The notes under the pieces are model-generated. The model did no database searches. It saw only the letters and a program-made list of their open reading frames with translations, and was not told the DNA's origin. A stretch of DNA of 64,000 nucleotides from Calothrix sp. PCC 7716 (GTDB lineage: Bacteria; Cyanobacteriota; Cyanobacteriia; Cyanobacteriales; Nostocaceae). The position numbers and the translations under genes were made by a program. The stretch covers positions 310,001-374,000 of the forward strand of contig NZ_AP025018.1 in the NCBI RefSeq assembly GCF_019977735.1, given 5' to 3'. This document shows positions 1 to 8,859 of this stretch, piece after piece. The stretch's first letter is position 1; the number at the start of each line of letters is the position of its first letter.

Positions 1-1
1 A

Positions 2-436
2 ATACTTCGCGAAACTTTATTACCATTGGCAGTTTTAGTGACACCTAACCGTTATGAAGCTCAAATTCTAACGGGGATAGAAATTAATTCACTATCAGAG
101 ATGAAATTAGCTGCTGAATATATCCACCAACATTTAGCTGTTAAAGCAGTATTAGTCAAAGGTGGTGGAATGGCAGGGCAAGAATGTGGTACAGATGTAT
201 GGTTTGATGGGGAAACTTTGGAGATAATAAAGACGCAGCAAGTTAATACAAAAAATACTCATGGTACAGGTTGCACATTGGCAGCAGCAATAACAGCGAA
301 CCTTGCCCGTGGCGAAAATCTATTTACCGCAGTCCAAAAAGCTAAAGATTACGTCACTGTAGCTTTAACATATGCGCTTGATATAGGTAAAGGAACAGGG
401 CCAGTGGGACATTTCTATCCACTGTTACAAATATAG
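2..436 (+). CDS. thiD: Hydroxymethylpyrimidine / phosphomethylpyrimidine kinase ThiD, C-terminal part
   Basis: This is the 3' part of thiD; the 5' end lies outside the window and the frame is open from base 2. ThiD phosphorylates HMP and HMP-P to HMP-PP, the pyrimidine half of thiamine, in the cytoplasm. The visible part carries the ribokinase-fold signatures: VTPNRYEAQILTG, the segment VLVKGGG, and the anion-hole/catalytic motif NTHGTGCTLAAAI near the end. The tail (KDYVTVALTYALDIGKGTGPVGHFYPL) is typical of the family. thiC, whose product ThiD uses, lies about 16 kb away on the other strand, so the two are not in one operon. An 11-bp-stem hairpin lies about 55 bases after the stop. Confidence 0.93.
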   Translation: MLRETLLPLAVLVTPNRYEAQILTGIEINSLSEMKLAAEYIHQHLAVKAVLVKGGGMAGQECGTDVWFDGETLEIIKTQQVNTKNTHGTGCTLAAAITANLARGENLFTAVQKAKDYVTVALTYALDIGKGTGPVGHFYPLLQI

Positions 437-492
437 TGTCAAAAAACCTTTGCTCATAGAGCAGTTTTCTATTATCATGCCGGCATAGCTTT

Positions 493-523
493 AATAACTG
501 CCTATCGGGTAGAGGCAGTTATT
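493..523 (+). terminator. Stem-loop after thiD, probable terminator
   Basis: AATAACTGCCT and AGGCAGTTATT form a perfect 11-bp stem with a 9-base loop, about 55 bases after the thiD stop. The run of T after it is weak (GTTGTATCT), so termination is an inference from position and stem strength. Confidence 0.5.
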
Positions 524-606
524 GTTGTATCTATCTAATCTTGATTGTGGCAATTTACACTTTGACTTAAATTCCGAACAATATTTAAACCAACGAACGA
601 ACGAAC

Positions 607-1212
607 ATGCGAACTACTGTAAACTCCGTCCCTAATACTCAATATTCAAATAGTCAAGGTTATCCACCATCGGTACCCTTGTCAGTGTATCGTGACTTAG
701 CAGCAGAACTCCAAGCTGCACAGTCGGTAGTTGATACGCTCTCTGCTAAAAACCAGCATTTAAGCCAAGAAAATCAGCTTTTGAGGCAAGAAATAGCGAA
801 AGCGGTTAATTCGGTAATGCAGTTACAGCAACTAATATCTACCCAATCTACAAACAGTTATAACCCACAAGTTTATCCAACTGACAACGAAAGAAGCGTA
901 AATCGGCAACCATCACCACAACCGCAACACACTTCTAAAGCACAACCACGCAAACAACGTGTAGCGGCACCAAAAAAGATTAAAATCAACAGGGCGCCTA
1001 GTCCCGAACCAACTCCTGAATATTATCCAATGTCAGAACCTGTGTACATTGAAGAACAGGAAGTTCGCTATTACCCTTACAACAGCACACAAAAAGCCGA
1101 AACGAACGGATGGATGCTCTTACTAGCTATATTATTAATCGTTCTTACAGCATTTGGCGCCGGATATTTGATTGTACGCCCATTGTTAGCAAATCATAAC
1201 AACTCTCAATAG
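607..1212 (+). CDS. Conserved hypothetical protein, coiled coil plus C-terminal membrane anchor
   Basis: A 201-residue protein of unknown function. Residues about 27-80 (YRDLAAELQAAQSVVDTL.. to ..SVMQLQQL) form a leucine/glutamine-rich coiled coil. Residues about 85-165 are a Pro/Gln/Lys-rich linker. Residues about 168-192 (WMLLLAILLIVLTAFGAGYL) are one membrane segment followed by a short polar tail. The layout suggests a tail-anchored protein with its coiled coil in the cytoplasm. The ATG follows a small tandem run of ACGA units (590-606), and no strong Shine-Dalgarno is seen. It stands alone between thiD and glnB. I do not recognise the family. Confidence 0.75.
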   Translation: MRTTVNSVPNTQYSNSQGYPPSVPLSVYRDLAAELQAAQSVVDTLSAKNQHLSQENQLLRQEIAKAVNSVMQLQQLISTQSTNSYNPQVYPTDNERSVNRQPSPQPQHTSKAQPRKQRVAAPKKIKINRAPSPEPTPEYYPMSEPVYIEEQEVRYYPYNSTQKAETNGWMLLLAILLIVLTAFGAGYLIVRPLLANHNNSQ

Positions 1213-1256
1213 AATAAAAGTACATTTTTGTTTACCAAATATTAAACATTATTTCT

Positions 1257-1270
1257 GTTACAAAAAATAC
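1257..1270 (+). promoter_or_regulatory. Possible NtcA box upstream of glnB
   Basis: GTT-N8-TAC lies about 245 bases before glnB. The NtcA consensus in cyanobacteria is GTA-N8-TAC, and glnB is a classic NtcA target. A TAN3T hexamer (TAAGAT, 1296-1301) follows after 25 bases, slightly longer than the usual 20-24. One mismatch in the box and the long leader keep this tentative. Confidence 0.35.
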
Positions 1271-1483
1271 AAAATAATGCTAAATTAATGATGGTTAAGA
1301 TTAGAAAACTATATACTAAGGGAGTAGTAAGGAAGGTTATGGGGAGAAACATCTTCTGAGATTTGCTGTGCATGAGAATTAGGGCACAATTAGACCTAAG
1401 AATTTAGGTTTATTGGAAATAAATAAATTTTTCCTTAATTAAAAAATTAGAGCTAGTGATAGATGTTCTGATTAGATAAATAA

Positions 1484-1852
<369 letters not shown>

Positions 1853-1880
1853 CGTAATGATGCAATTCATTGCATCTCTA

Positions 1881-2456
1881 TTACATCTCTATATGTGGCA
1901 ACTGTTGGAGTAAATTTGCAAAAGCTTTGCCGCGATGACTAACAGAGCGCTTCACTTCTGATGTCATTTCAGCGAAAGTTAAATTTTGCTCCGGAACATA
2001 AAAAACGGGGTCATAACCAAAACCCCCATTCCCACGTGGTGCATTAAGTATTTCACCGCGACAAACACCAAGAGCTTGCAGTGCAATCGTTCCGTCAGGA
2101 CGCGCGATTGCAGCTGCACAAACAAATTGCGCTCCCCTCTGATTATTATTTCCAAGTGTACGTAATAACCGAGCTATACGGTCAGCATCAGAATTACCAT
2201 AGCGCGCAGAATATACACCTGGGGCGCCGTTCAAAGCATCAACTTCCAAACCAGAATCATCGGCAATTGCCCAGTTATTAGTAGCAATTGCGACTTGCGA
2301 AGCTTTTAAACAAGCGTTTTCAGCAAAAGTTTCGCCAGTTTCTTCTACATCTAATTCGGGTGGTTTAAGCGTTAATTCCCAACCAGAGTCAGCAAGGTAA
2401 GCTTGCATTTCGCGTAATTTACCAGGATTACCTGTAGCAACAACTAATAAAGTCAT
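1881..2456 (-). CDS. rdgB: XTP/dITP diphosphatase (HAM1/RdgB family)
   Basis: A 191-residue house-cleaning enzyme that hydrolyses ITP, dITP and XTP to monophosphates and keeps deaminated purines out of nucleic acids. Family motifs are complete: N-terminal LLVVATGNPGKLREM, the metal/base-binding DDSGLEVDAL, the G-rich NAPRGNGGFGYDPVF, and C-terminal SHRGKAF. It is convergent with glnB and lies downstream of the phosphohexomutase gene on the same strand, separated from it by a heptamer repeat tract. No oddity is seen. Confidence 0.96.
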   Translation of the reverse strand: MTLLVVATGNPGKLREMQAYLADSGWELTLKPPELDVEETGETFAENACLKASQVAIATNNWAIADDSGLEVDALNGAPGVYSARYGNSDADRIARLLRTLGNNNQRGAQFVCAAAIARPDGTIALQALGVCRGEILNAPRGNGGFGYDPVFYVPEQNLTFAEMTSEVKRSVSHRGKAFANLLQQLPHIEM

Positions 2457-2604
2457 AAGTAGAAAGTGCTGAGTGCTGGGTGCTGAGTAGTTTAAGCTAT
2501 TGTTCAGATAACATAATACGGCACAAAAGCGCGTGAATTAGTTGATGATAAAAATAGCTTTGTATGAGAAAACTCAACACTCAGCCCTCAGCACTCAGCA
2601 CTTA
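2457..2604. repeat. Heptamer-repeat tract forming inverted arms
   Basis: The left arm holds AGTGCTGAGTGCTGGGTGCTGAG and the right arm holds CTCAGCCCTCAGCACTCAGCA, i.e. copies of the 7-mer CTCAGCA in opposite orientation about 90 bases apart. Such short tandemly repeated heptamers are common in Nostocales genomes. The tract fills the gap between rdgB and the phosphohexomutase gene. A larger copy of the same family lies at 13700-13797. Confidence 0.8.
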
Positions 2605-4044
2605 TCACTCTTCCGCCCATTGTTTTGCCCACGCCAAGGTTTCATGTACCTGTTCGAGGGTTGCAGCTTCGCAGTATAAACGTAACACTGGTTCAGTACC
2701 GCTAAAACGAATCATCAACCAACGGTTATCAGCAAGACGATATTTATAACCATCGATAGTTTGACAACCAGTTACCGCAAGTCCGGCAATTTCCTTTAGA
2801 GGTTCTTTTTGCAGTTGTTCAAGTAACTTCGCGCGTACTTCCATGCTTGCTAAAGGTAAATCAATGCGGTCGTATGCGGAGTTAAAGCCAGTTTTATCTT
2901 GGAGATTACGATAATAATCACCTAAATCTAAACCTGACTCAACAATAGCTTCTAAAACATATAAAGCAGATAACAGTGCATCACGTTCTGGAATATGTGT
3001 ACCATAACCAATACCACCAGATTCTTCACCACCAAGTAAAACAGGCGCCGCGAGCATTCTATCGGCTATATATTTATAACCAACAGGAGTTTCAAAAATT
3101 GAAAGGTTGTGCAGTTTTGCAACTAGTGGTATTAAATCGGAACCGCTAACAGTTTTTACTATTTCACCAGTAAAACCGCGTCGCTTAGTTAAATGGTCAA
3201 TTAAAATTGGAATTAGTATTTGTGAACTAAGAAAATTCACTTCGCCGTCTACAGCAGCAATACGGTCACAGTCACCATCAAATACTAAAGCCACCATTAA
3301 ATCATTAGGATTTTGTTCACGGTGTGCTTTCATTACACCAAACAATTTTGACAGATATTTGGGTAAAGGTTCCGGCGCCCCACCTTCAAAAGTTGGGTCA
3401 CTATCGCTATTAATTTCTTTAACATTATCACCCAACAGCATTGCTAAACCACCAGCAGAGGCGCCATGCATAGCATCAGCAAACAAAGTCAGTTTACCAT
3501 CCGCAATTGCATCACGAAGCTTGGCGATATCAACTTTACTTTTTAAACCTTCGCAATAACTTAACCAAGGATTAAACTTTTCTATTTTGCCTGGTGTCTC
3601 AGCAGAAGGTAATTCTTGACCTAACAAAGCTTCTATTTCTTTCGTTACTTCTGGGGGTACAGACCCACCAAAAGCACTTTTAACTTTTAAACCTAAGTAT
3701 TTACCGGGATTATGACTTGCTGTAATAACTAAGGCGCCTAAAGCATTTTCTTGCTTTGCAGCCCAACTAAAAGCAGGTGTCGGGGCAAAAGATTCGCTCA
3801 ATAACACATCAAAGCCAGCCGCAGAAACAATATTTGCGACAAAAAGCGCAAAATCTTCCGCCATAAACCGACGGTCATAACCAACAATAATTTTACGGTT
3901 CCCGACTTGCTGACCGTAAGTATCAAATAAAACTTTAGCGGCAACGGGGGCGACTAATGCGACACGCTCAAAAGTGAACTCGTCCGCAATTACACCGCGC
4001 CAGCCATCCGTACCAAACTTGATTGACTTAGCTGCTACTGACAT
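2605..4044 (-). CDS. Phosphoglucomutase/phosphomannomutase family protein
   Basis: A 479-residue alpha-D-phosphohexomutase that interconverts hexose 1- and 6-phosphates (glucose, mannose or glucosamine; not decidable from sequence). All four domain signatures are present: N-terminal FGTDGWRGVIADEF, the phosphoserine loop TASHNPGKYLGLK (Ser110), the metal loop VFDGDCDR, the sugar loop GGEESGGIG, and C-terminal phosphate site RFSGTEPVLRLY. It ends inside a heptamer repeat tract (CACTCAGCACTTATCAC precedes its stop on the + strand). The start MSVAAKSIKFGTDGW gives the expected short lead to the first motif. It is probably monocistronic or transcribed ahead of rdgB. Confidence 0.93.
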   Translation of the reverse strand: MSVAAKSIKFGTDGWRGVIADEFTFERVALVAPVAAKVLFDTYGQQVGNRKIIVGYDRRFMAEDFALFVANIVSAAGFDVLLSESFAPTPAFSWAAKQENALGALVITASHNPGKYLGLKVKSAFGGSVPPEVTKEIEALLGQELPSAETPGKIEKFNPWLSYCEGLKSKVDIAKLRDAIADGKLTLFADAMHGASAGGLAMLLGDNVKEINSDSDPTFEGGAPEPLPKYLSKLFGVMKAHREQNPNDLMVALVFDGDCDRIAAVDGEVNFLSSQILIPILIDHLTKRRGFTGEIVKTVSGSDLIPLVAKLHNLSIFETPVGYKYIADRMLAAPVLLGGEESGGIGYGTHIPERDALLSALYVLEAIVESGLDLGDYYRNLQDKTGFNSAYDRIDLPLASMEVRAKLLEQLQKEPLKEIAGLAVTGCQTIDGYKYRLADNRWLMIRFSGTEPVLRLYCEAATLEQVHETLAWAKQWAEE

Positions 4045-4247
4045 CGAGATATCCTAACTTTCCACCAGAGGATTCTAGCATTTACGTAAGTCACCCGGTA
4101 ATAAATGACTTAAGTATAACAATCATTACATTAAGTCCATAATACTTGACACAAACATTACTAAAATTGTTTCCTAGTAGACTTACCATCTTGTGGAACA
4201 GGCATAGAAAGCCTGTTCCATATCCTTTGTATTTTTGCACCAAATAG

Positions 4248-4460
4248 CTTTATATTACTTATGCCATAATTGAAAAACACACCATTAATCCAACAAATGA
4301 ACAAGCGCAAGCCTGTTTGCGCCTTTGCCAATGGCTGTCTAGCGACTAAAGGCACTTTTCACTATTTCGTTTTGATCCTCAAATAGGAGAAGTTTATATC
4401 CTTACCGACGATGAGCTAGAAATTATAGTACCACCAAATGGAGTTTGGTATTTTTTATGA
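4248..4460 (+). pseudogene. DUF6888-like gene with an in-frame stop
   Basis: The frame ending at the TGA of 4458-4460 reads ...TNEQAQACLRLCQWLSSD, then TAA (4347-4349), then RHFSLFRFDPQIGEV and YILTDDELEIIVPPN. This matches what I know of cyanobacterial DUF6888 proteins, about 60 residues, with a conserved tyrosine expected where the TAA stands. Its stop overlaps the ATG of the next gene as ATGA, the usual DUF6888-DUF6887 arrangement. No ATG is present at the expected start, so the start may also be lost. A single-base change Tyr to TAA explains the break. Part of the upstream area is a GGAACAGGC repeat. Confidence 0.6.
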
Positions 4461-4687
4461 AACCAAATTTTGAGCAAATGACTGATGCGGAATTGAGAAC
4501 TTACGCGCGTGAACATCGTTCTGAAGAAGATACTGAAGCTTTGCGCGTTTTGTTTAACCGTCGTAAGCATAATCCAGAAGCTATTTTATTTTATCCTCCT
4601 AAGAATAAACAAGAGGAAAACGAGCAATTTGAGTTATTTAAACGCATCATTGACGAAAAACAGAAAAAAGTCGATTCAAAAAACTAG
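4457..4687 (+). CDS. DUF6887 family protein
   Basis: A 76-residue protein starting MKPNFEQMTDAELRTYA, with charged helices (EHRSEEDTEALRVLFNRR) and a Lys/Glu-rich tail. The family is common in cyanobacteria, function unknown, nearly always downstream of DUF6888. I chose the ATG at 4457 because it overlaps the upstream stop (ATGA); an in-frame TTG at 4445 is less likely. Its partner upstream carries a stop codon, so this copy may be an orphan. The pair has been suggested to behave like a small two-gene module, but that is inference. Confidence 0.75.
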   Translation: MKPNFEQMTDAELRTYAREHRSEEDTEALRVLFNRRKHNPEAILFYPPKNKQEENEQFELFKRIIDEKQKKVDSKN

Positions 4688-4822
4688 TACACCTATTCTT
4701 GCATTCAATGTACAAGACTTTAATCGCTACAGTACAGAAATATCTGTTGTGGAAGCAACATCTATAACGGCGCCTTAAGATAGCTAGATAAACTCAACAC
4801 TTAAAATCATCTGACAGTGTTA

Positions 4823-6208
4823 TTATTTGCCAGAAGTGGATAGTAACTTTTCTAGCTCGGTGGCTTTTTCGTGTAAATCAAGCGCGCGATAAATTTGCAG
4901 ACTCTCAGTTAAAAACTGTGTAGCAATTGCTTCTGCATTATCATGATTACGCTCTCGACGCTTTAAATAGATTTCGCCCAAAAGCTTGTGAGCAGATGCT
5001 TCCAGCTTGCAACGGTTGTACTCTTGAAATATGTTAAGAGATTCTTGAGCTAATTGTTCAGCTTTGTCAAGATTTTCTAAGGCGCCGACTTCAAGGTATG
5101 CGCGCGCGATATCAAGCACTTGATCTGCTTTATCTACAGTTTGTCCAAGTTCCTCAAAGTAAGACAAACCTGTATTATAATTTTCTTCAAATTGGGCAAT
5201 TCGTTCTTGTAGTGATGAATCATTACTAGGCAAAAGGCGCAGGCGTTCCGAAATAAGTAGGCTGAGGATAATATAATCATAGGCAAGATTTTTTGTGTAG
5301 GCGCCTGTAGTATTTATTTGGATAGCTTGATGAATGTTTTGCTCTGCTTGTGCTAGTAAGTCAAAGGCTTGTGTTTTATCTTCAAGATTTCTTGCTAACA
5401 AGCTTTGAGTGTAAGCTAGGCGCCTGTGACGTGTAGCAACGCTCTTATTATCACCCAATGAAAAGTGTAAATCGTAACTTTGCTGATTATAGTAAATTGC
5501 TTTTTTATAGTTCTTTAAATTTTTGTAGGAACTAGCTAGCCTAGATAATTGATTGGCTACATCTTTTTCTCTACCTAATTGTTTATAAACTTCCAAACTT
5601 TGCTGATAATAAAAAATTGCTTGTTCATAATTATCCCATTCCTGATAAATGTGTCCTAAATTAAAATTAGCTAAAGCAATATTCGACTGATTATCTAAGC
5701 GTTGATTGATTTGTAAAGAATTTTGCCAACAATCAATCGCTTGCTCGTACTTACCGCAATTACAATAAACTGCGGATATACAACCCCATAAGCTAGCTAC
5801 ATTTTTTTCTTGTTCGAGTTGTTCGTAAAGATTACGACTTTGCTGATAGTAAGAAATTGCTTGAGCATGTTTGCCCCATACTTGATAAATCATTCCTAAA
5901 TGCAAATAGGCAAAAGCAGTATTAGGCTGATTATCCAAGCGCTGATATATCTGTAAATAATTCTGCCGATACTCAATTGCCTGCTTATGCTTACCCCAAT
6001 CGCGATAAGCTGTAGATACCCAACCCCATAAATCAGCCACATCTGTCTCTAGTCCTAGTTGTTCGTAAAGGTCGCGACTTTGCTGATAGTAAGAAATTGC
6101 TTGTGTATATTTACTCCATGCTTGATAAATCCGTCCTAATTTCAAATAGGTATTAGCTACATTTGACTGATTATCCAAACATTGATACGTCTGTAAATAA
6201 TTTTCCAT
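4823..6208 (-). CDS. TPR-repeat protein, separated from its ATPase head
   Basis: A 461-residue protein made almost wholly of tetratricopeptide repeats of about 40 residues, arranged as roughly 80-residue double units (YQQSRDLYEQLGLE.., QAIEYRQNYLQIYQRL.., QAISYYQQSRNLYEQL..). TPR arrays mediate protein-protein contacts. The same frame stays open upstream of the ATG with another TPR unit (YYYQQSRDINEQLEQEQ) to about 6355, where it runs out of frame into an ATPase fragment. Complete relatives carry an N-terminal NTPase followed by TPRs, so this is probably the tail of a larger gene with a deleted middle. Whether the tail is still made is unknown. Confidence 0.6.
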   Translation of the reverse strand: MENYLQTYQCLDNQSNVANTYLKLGRIYQAWSKYTQAISYYQQSRDLYEQLGLETDVADLWGWVSTAYRDWGKHKQAIEYRQNYLQIYQRLDNQPNTAFAYLHLGMIYQVWGKHAQAISYYQQSRNLYEQLEQEKNVASLWGCISAVYCNCGKYEQAIDCWQNSLQINQRLDNQSNIALANFNLGHIYQEWDNYEQAIFYYQQSLEVYKQLGREKDVANQLSRLASSYKNLKNYKKAIYYNQQSYDLHFSLGDNKSVATRHRRLAYTQSLLARNLEDKTQAFDLLAQAEQNIHQAIQINTTGAYTKNLAYDYIILSLLISERLRLLPSNDSSLQERIAQFEENYNTGLSYFEELGQTVDKADQVLDIARAYLEVGALENLDKAEQLAQESLNIFQEYNRCKLEASAHKLLGEIYLKRRERNHDNAEAIATQFLTESLQIYRALDLHEKATELEKLLSTSGK

Positions 6209-6276
6209 ACTTTCAATCGCCCGCTCATATTTGCCCCAGTCTTTATAGCAGTCGGATATACGATCCCATAAGCTAG

Positions 6277-6558
6277 CTATATTTTGTTCTTGTTCAAGTT
6301 GTTCGTTAATGTCACGACTTTGCTGGTAATAATAAGTTGTTGTTGCAACCAGCGTAATTCAGTAGTTTTACCGCCTCCTCGATGACCTGCTAGTAAAAAT
6401 TTTGCTGGGTCGTCTTCCATTTCTAGCGAGGTAATGAGGCTGTCTACTGGACTGTTGGCGCGCTGTACGTAAAAGTCTCGTAAGTCTTCGGGTTTGTTTA
6501 GTGGCTCTTCTGGCTTGAATAATTGGTAAGCGGGCTTCCAAAATTTTGTATTGCTCAT
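6277..6558 (-). pseudogene. N-terminal fragment of an ATP-binding TPR protein
   Basis: The frame begins MSNTKFWKPAYQLFKPEEPL and reaches a Walker A-like motif GHRGGGKTTEL (residues about 58-68), after which the ATPase sequence stops within a few residues (RWLQQQL) and the frame continues as unrelated residues. The TPR frame of the downstream gene begins in the same bases, shifted. The Walker B and sensor parts of the NTPase are missing. A deletion joining two CAACAA-rich sites, one in the ATPase and one in a TPR unit, would explain it. The start ATG at 6558 fits; no other gene is upstream. Confidence 0.65.
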
Positions 6559-6670
6559 TGCCAGATAACCTCAATTTTGATTTATGTCAAAACAATTAGA
6601 TTTAAGTATAACTAAGGATGTTCCGGCGATGGATTATACAAATTTTTATTTGATAAAAATAGACCATGAT

Positions 6671-6782
6671 GATCCCCCCTAGCCCCCCTTAATAAGGGGG
6701 GAACAAGAGGGGTTAAAGTCTAATTTATCAAGAGGAATAAGAATTTAAAGCCCCCCCTTATTAAGGGGGGGTTGGGGGGGAT
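6671..6782. repeat. Inverted pair of C6TTAATAAG6-type repeats
   Basis: Two copies of a palindromic element face each other: GATCCCCCCTAGCCCCCC-TTAATAAGGGGGG (6671-6701) and its inverse ending GGGGGGGATC (6751-6782). Each core is CCCCCCTTAATAAGGGGGG or its TTATTAA variant. Other copies lie at 14967-14997, 16381-16411 and 28809-28840. The about 300-base gap 6575-6867 holds nothing else that I can recognise. Confidence 0.85.
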
Positions 6783-6867
6783 CAAAACAATACTCCTCAA
6801 TACACATGTATCAAGGAGTGCGAATAAAAGTATGGAATGATTCACCCTGTATGGATATTTGCTTGAA

Positions 6868-7419
6868 CTAGAAATCATCAACAAGTAGACTCAAGCGGCT
6901 GATAACAGGGTCAACTTCAACAGGCGCCGGAGGAGGAGTGTTACTAGGTTTATATACTTCTCCTCCTGTGGGTAGTGATTGGGTTGGGGCAACTTGAACG
7001 GTGACACCCTGTGTTACCATAATTGCCAGTTGTGCAACTTGTTGACTCAGTTGTATTAGCTGAGTTTCGACGGCATCGAGTCGATTTGCTTCTCTGGAAT
7101 AATAGCGTCCTTCAAGGTCAGTAATTTGACGATGTAGGTCGGCGATTTGTGGTTCACCACCACCAGTACTACTAGGTAATGGCGGTGGTGTTGGTATTTG
7201 TGATGGTGATGACGACGGTAGTGCTTGTGTGGGTTTTTGGTTTGGGCGTACCGATTCTGGTACGCACAAAGCTTGCCACAACGCTTCTTTACAAAGGTCG
7301 CTAAACGACTTATCAGGGTCTTTTTCCAAATGGCTTTCGACTAGCGCAAGCAAACTTTCGTCCGCAACCCCCGGATTAAATGTGACTGATTTAACTACTT
7401 TTTTTGACCATTGGAACAT
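6868..7419 (-). CDS. Small ParR-like partner of the actin-like protein
   Basis: A 183-residue protein encoded 5 bases after the ParM-like gene. Residues about 8-55 (VVKSVTFNPGVADESLLALVESHLEKDPDKSFSDLCKEALWQAL) have the pattern of a short strand followed by two helices, as in ribbon-helix-helix DNA-binding domains. A Pro/Ser-rich linker follows, then a coiled coil (IADLHRQITDLEGRYYSREANRLDAVETQLIQLSQQVAQL), then a Pro-rich tail. In ParMRC systems the adaptor ParR binds the centromere and the filament end, and is encoded directly after parM. The adaptor role here is inferred from position and layout. Confidence 0.6.
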   Translation of the reverse strand: MFQWSKKVVKSVTFNPGVADESLLALVESHLEKDPDKSFSDLCKEALWQALCVPESVRPNQKPTQALPSSSPSQIPTPPPLPSSTGGGEPQIADLHRQITDLEGRYYSREANRLDAVETQLIQLSQQVAQLAIMVTQGVTVQVAPTQSLPTGGEVYKPSNTPPPAPVEVDPVISRLSLLVDDF

Positions 7420-7424
7420 TTCTT

Positions 7425-8615
7425 TTAAGCCTTAGCGGGACGATTGGATAGCTGTGCCTCTCCATAAATATACTGTCCCAAAGCGTTAGCTTGCCGCGAT
7501 GGTGCAGCTAAATGAGCGTTAATTTTTGCTTCTTTAAGTAAACGCTGCATGTCATCCCAGAAAAATTCGCCACCACCACCAGTGAGAATTACGTCTGTCA
7601 CCCGTTCTGGCAACCATGCTAATACACGATTACAAATTTCGCGGGAGAACATTTCAGTTAGGTTAGGTAGGAAATCATCAAGGTTTGTTGGTTTGCCGGC
7701 GCCACGTGGACGGTAGAAGCGGTCACCTTTTGGACGGTTTACAGCAGCGATTAAAGATAATGATTGTGCGTCAGAACCTTCGATTTCAGCGGCAACTAGT
7801 TCGTAGAATTTGTTCATACCAAATTCTTCGCTCTTGGAAGCTCCACGTGCGAAGCGGAAGTTATCAACCATTAAGCAGTCGATTGTTTGGTGACCAATGT
7901 CAACGATGGCAACTGAAACTTTTGTAAAGTCAGGAGTTCCAGGACCTTTTTTAGGTTGTGCTTCACACCATAGCAAGCTGCCGTAACCTTCGGGCATTAT
8001 CCAAACTTTGGTGACGTTGAGTTCTACTGTCTCACCACGGAAGTTCATTACGTGTGGTCCGCTGATTTGACTCATCAACTGACTTTTTTCTTTTTCAAAT
8101 TGCTCTTGGGAATGATACGGCAAACTTAGTACTACAGAAATTTCGTCTTTGAGTTTGAAGTAACCTGCACAAGCTAGTACTTTTGCAAGTGCGTCTTCTA
8201 CTTTCGATTGACCTACACCTAAGTTAGCTCCAAAGTCGGCAGCTAATTGACCAATTGCGTAACCGCTACCTTGAAATTCCATCCACAAGTCCATCAATGG
8301 GTCGGTAGCACGCGCTTCAAATACTCCACCACGTACTTCTTCCATCGTCATTTTTTTGACGTTGGCTGGAATAAATAATACGCTGTTTGGTTCGCGACTG
8401 ACGGAGGTTTTTGTGGAAGTTCTACCTAAGTCAACGCTAAGTATATTTTTGCCTGAGCTATTTCCTGTTGGTCTTGGCGCCACTCCTGGGTTTGCAGCCA
8501 TTGGGTTTGCACCAATGGGGTTTGCAGTCACTGGGGTGCGGTTCATTGGAATTGAGGCAGCGTTCATTGGAGTTGCTGCGCTAATTGGTGTTGTATTGTT
8601 GGGTTGGTCTGTCAT
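7425..8615 (-). CDS. ParM/StbA-like actin-family ATPase
   Basis: A 396-residue member of the actin/Hsp70 superfamily. A low-complexity N-terminal extension with repeated ANP units (residues 1-55) precedes phosphate-1 loop SVDLGRTSTKT (60-70). Later come phosphate-2 loop VAIVDIGHQTIDCL and the adenosine-binding ILTGGGGEFFW, with YAIGQLAADFGAN between. This order fits the ParM/Alp plasmid-segregation actins better than MreB or FtsA. Such proteins form ATP-driven filaments that move DNA. It is first in a two-gene operon with a ParR-like partner. Whether it moves a plasmid or the chromosome, or does something else, cannot be told here. Confidence 0.78.
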   Translation of the reverse strand: MTDQPNNTTPISAATPMNAASIPMNRTPVTANPIGANPMAANPGVAPRPTGNSSGKNILSVDLGRTSTKTSVSREPNSVLFIPANVKKMTMEEVRGGVFEARATDPLMDLWMEFQGSGYAIGQLAADFGANLGVGQSKVEDALAKVLACAGYFKLKDEISVVLSLPYHSQEQFEKEKSQLMSQISGPHVMNFRGETVELNVTKVWIMPEGYGSLLWCEAQPKKGPGTPDFTKVSVAIVDIGHQTIDCLMVDNFRFARGASKSEEFGMNKFYELVAAEIEGSDAQSLSLIAAVNRPKGDRFYRPRGAGKPTNLDDFLPNLTEMFSREICNRVLAWLPERVTDVILTGGGGEFFWDDMQRLLKEAKINAHLAAPSRQANALGQYIYGEAQLSNRPAKA

Positions 8616-8859
8616 AAAGCTCCTAGTAATTACTTAGCTCTAACAAGTTATCATGCTCTTATCGCAAAAAAACGAGTACTAGAAAACGCTGGTAACAAAA
8701 ATTTTTACCTAAATACAAATGTAGCTAGAGATACGTTACTAAACATTTGCATACTCGTTCTTCGACTCGAAGAAGTTACAAAAGGCACGTAATGTTTGAA
8801 ATTATCGCTTCTTATGCTTGCTTTTATTGACGCGCATCAACAATCGCTCGACTTTGCTG

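Noticed and set aside
4161-4355. Minus-strand 64-residue frame over the DUF6888 relic
   Set aside because: It overlaps the DUF6888 frame and a GGAACAGGC repeat, and resembles no protein.
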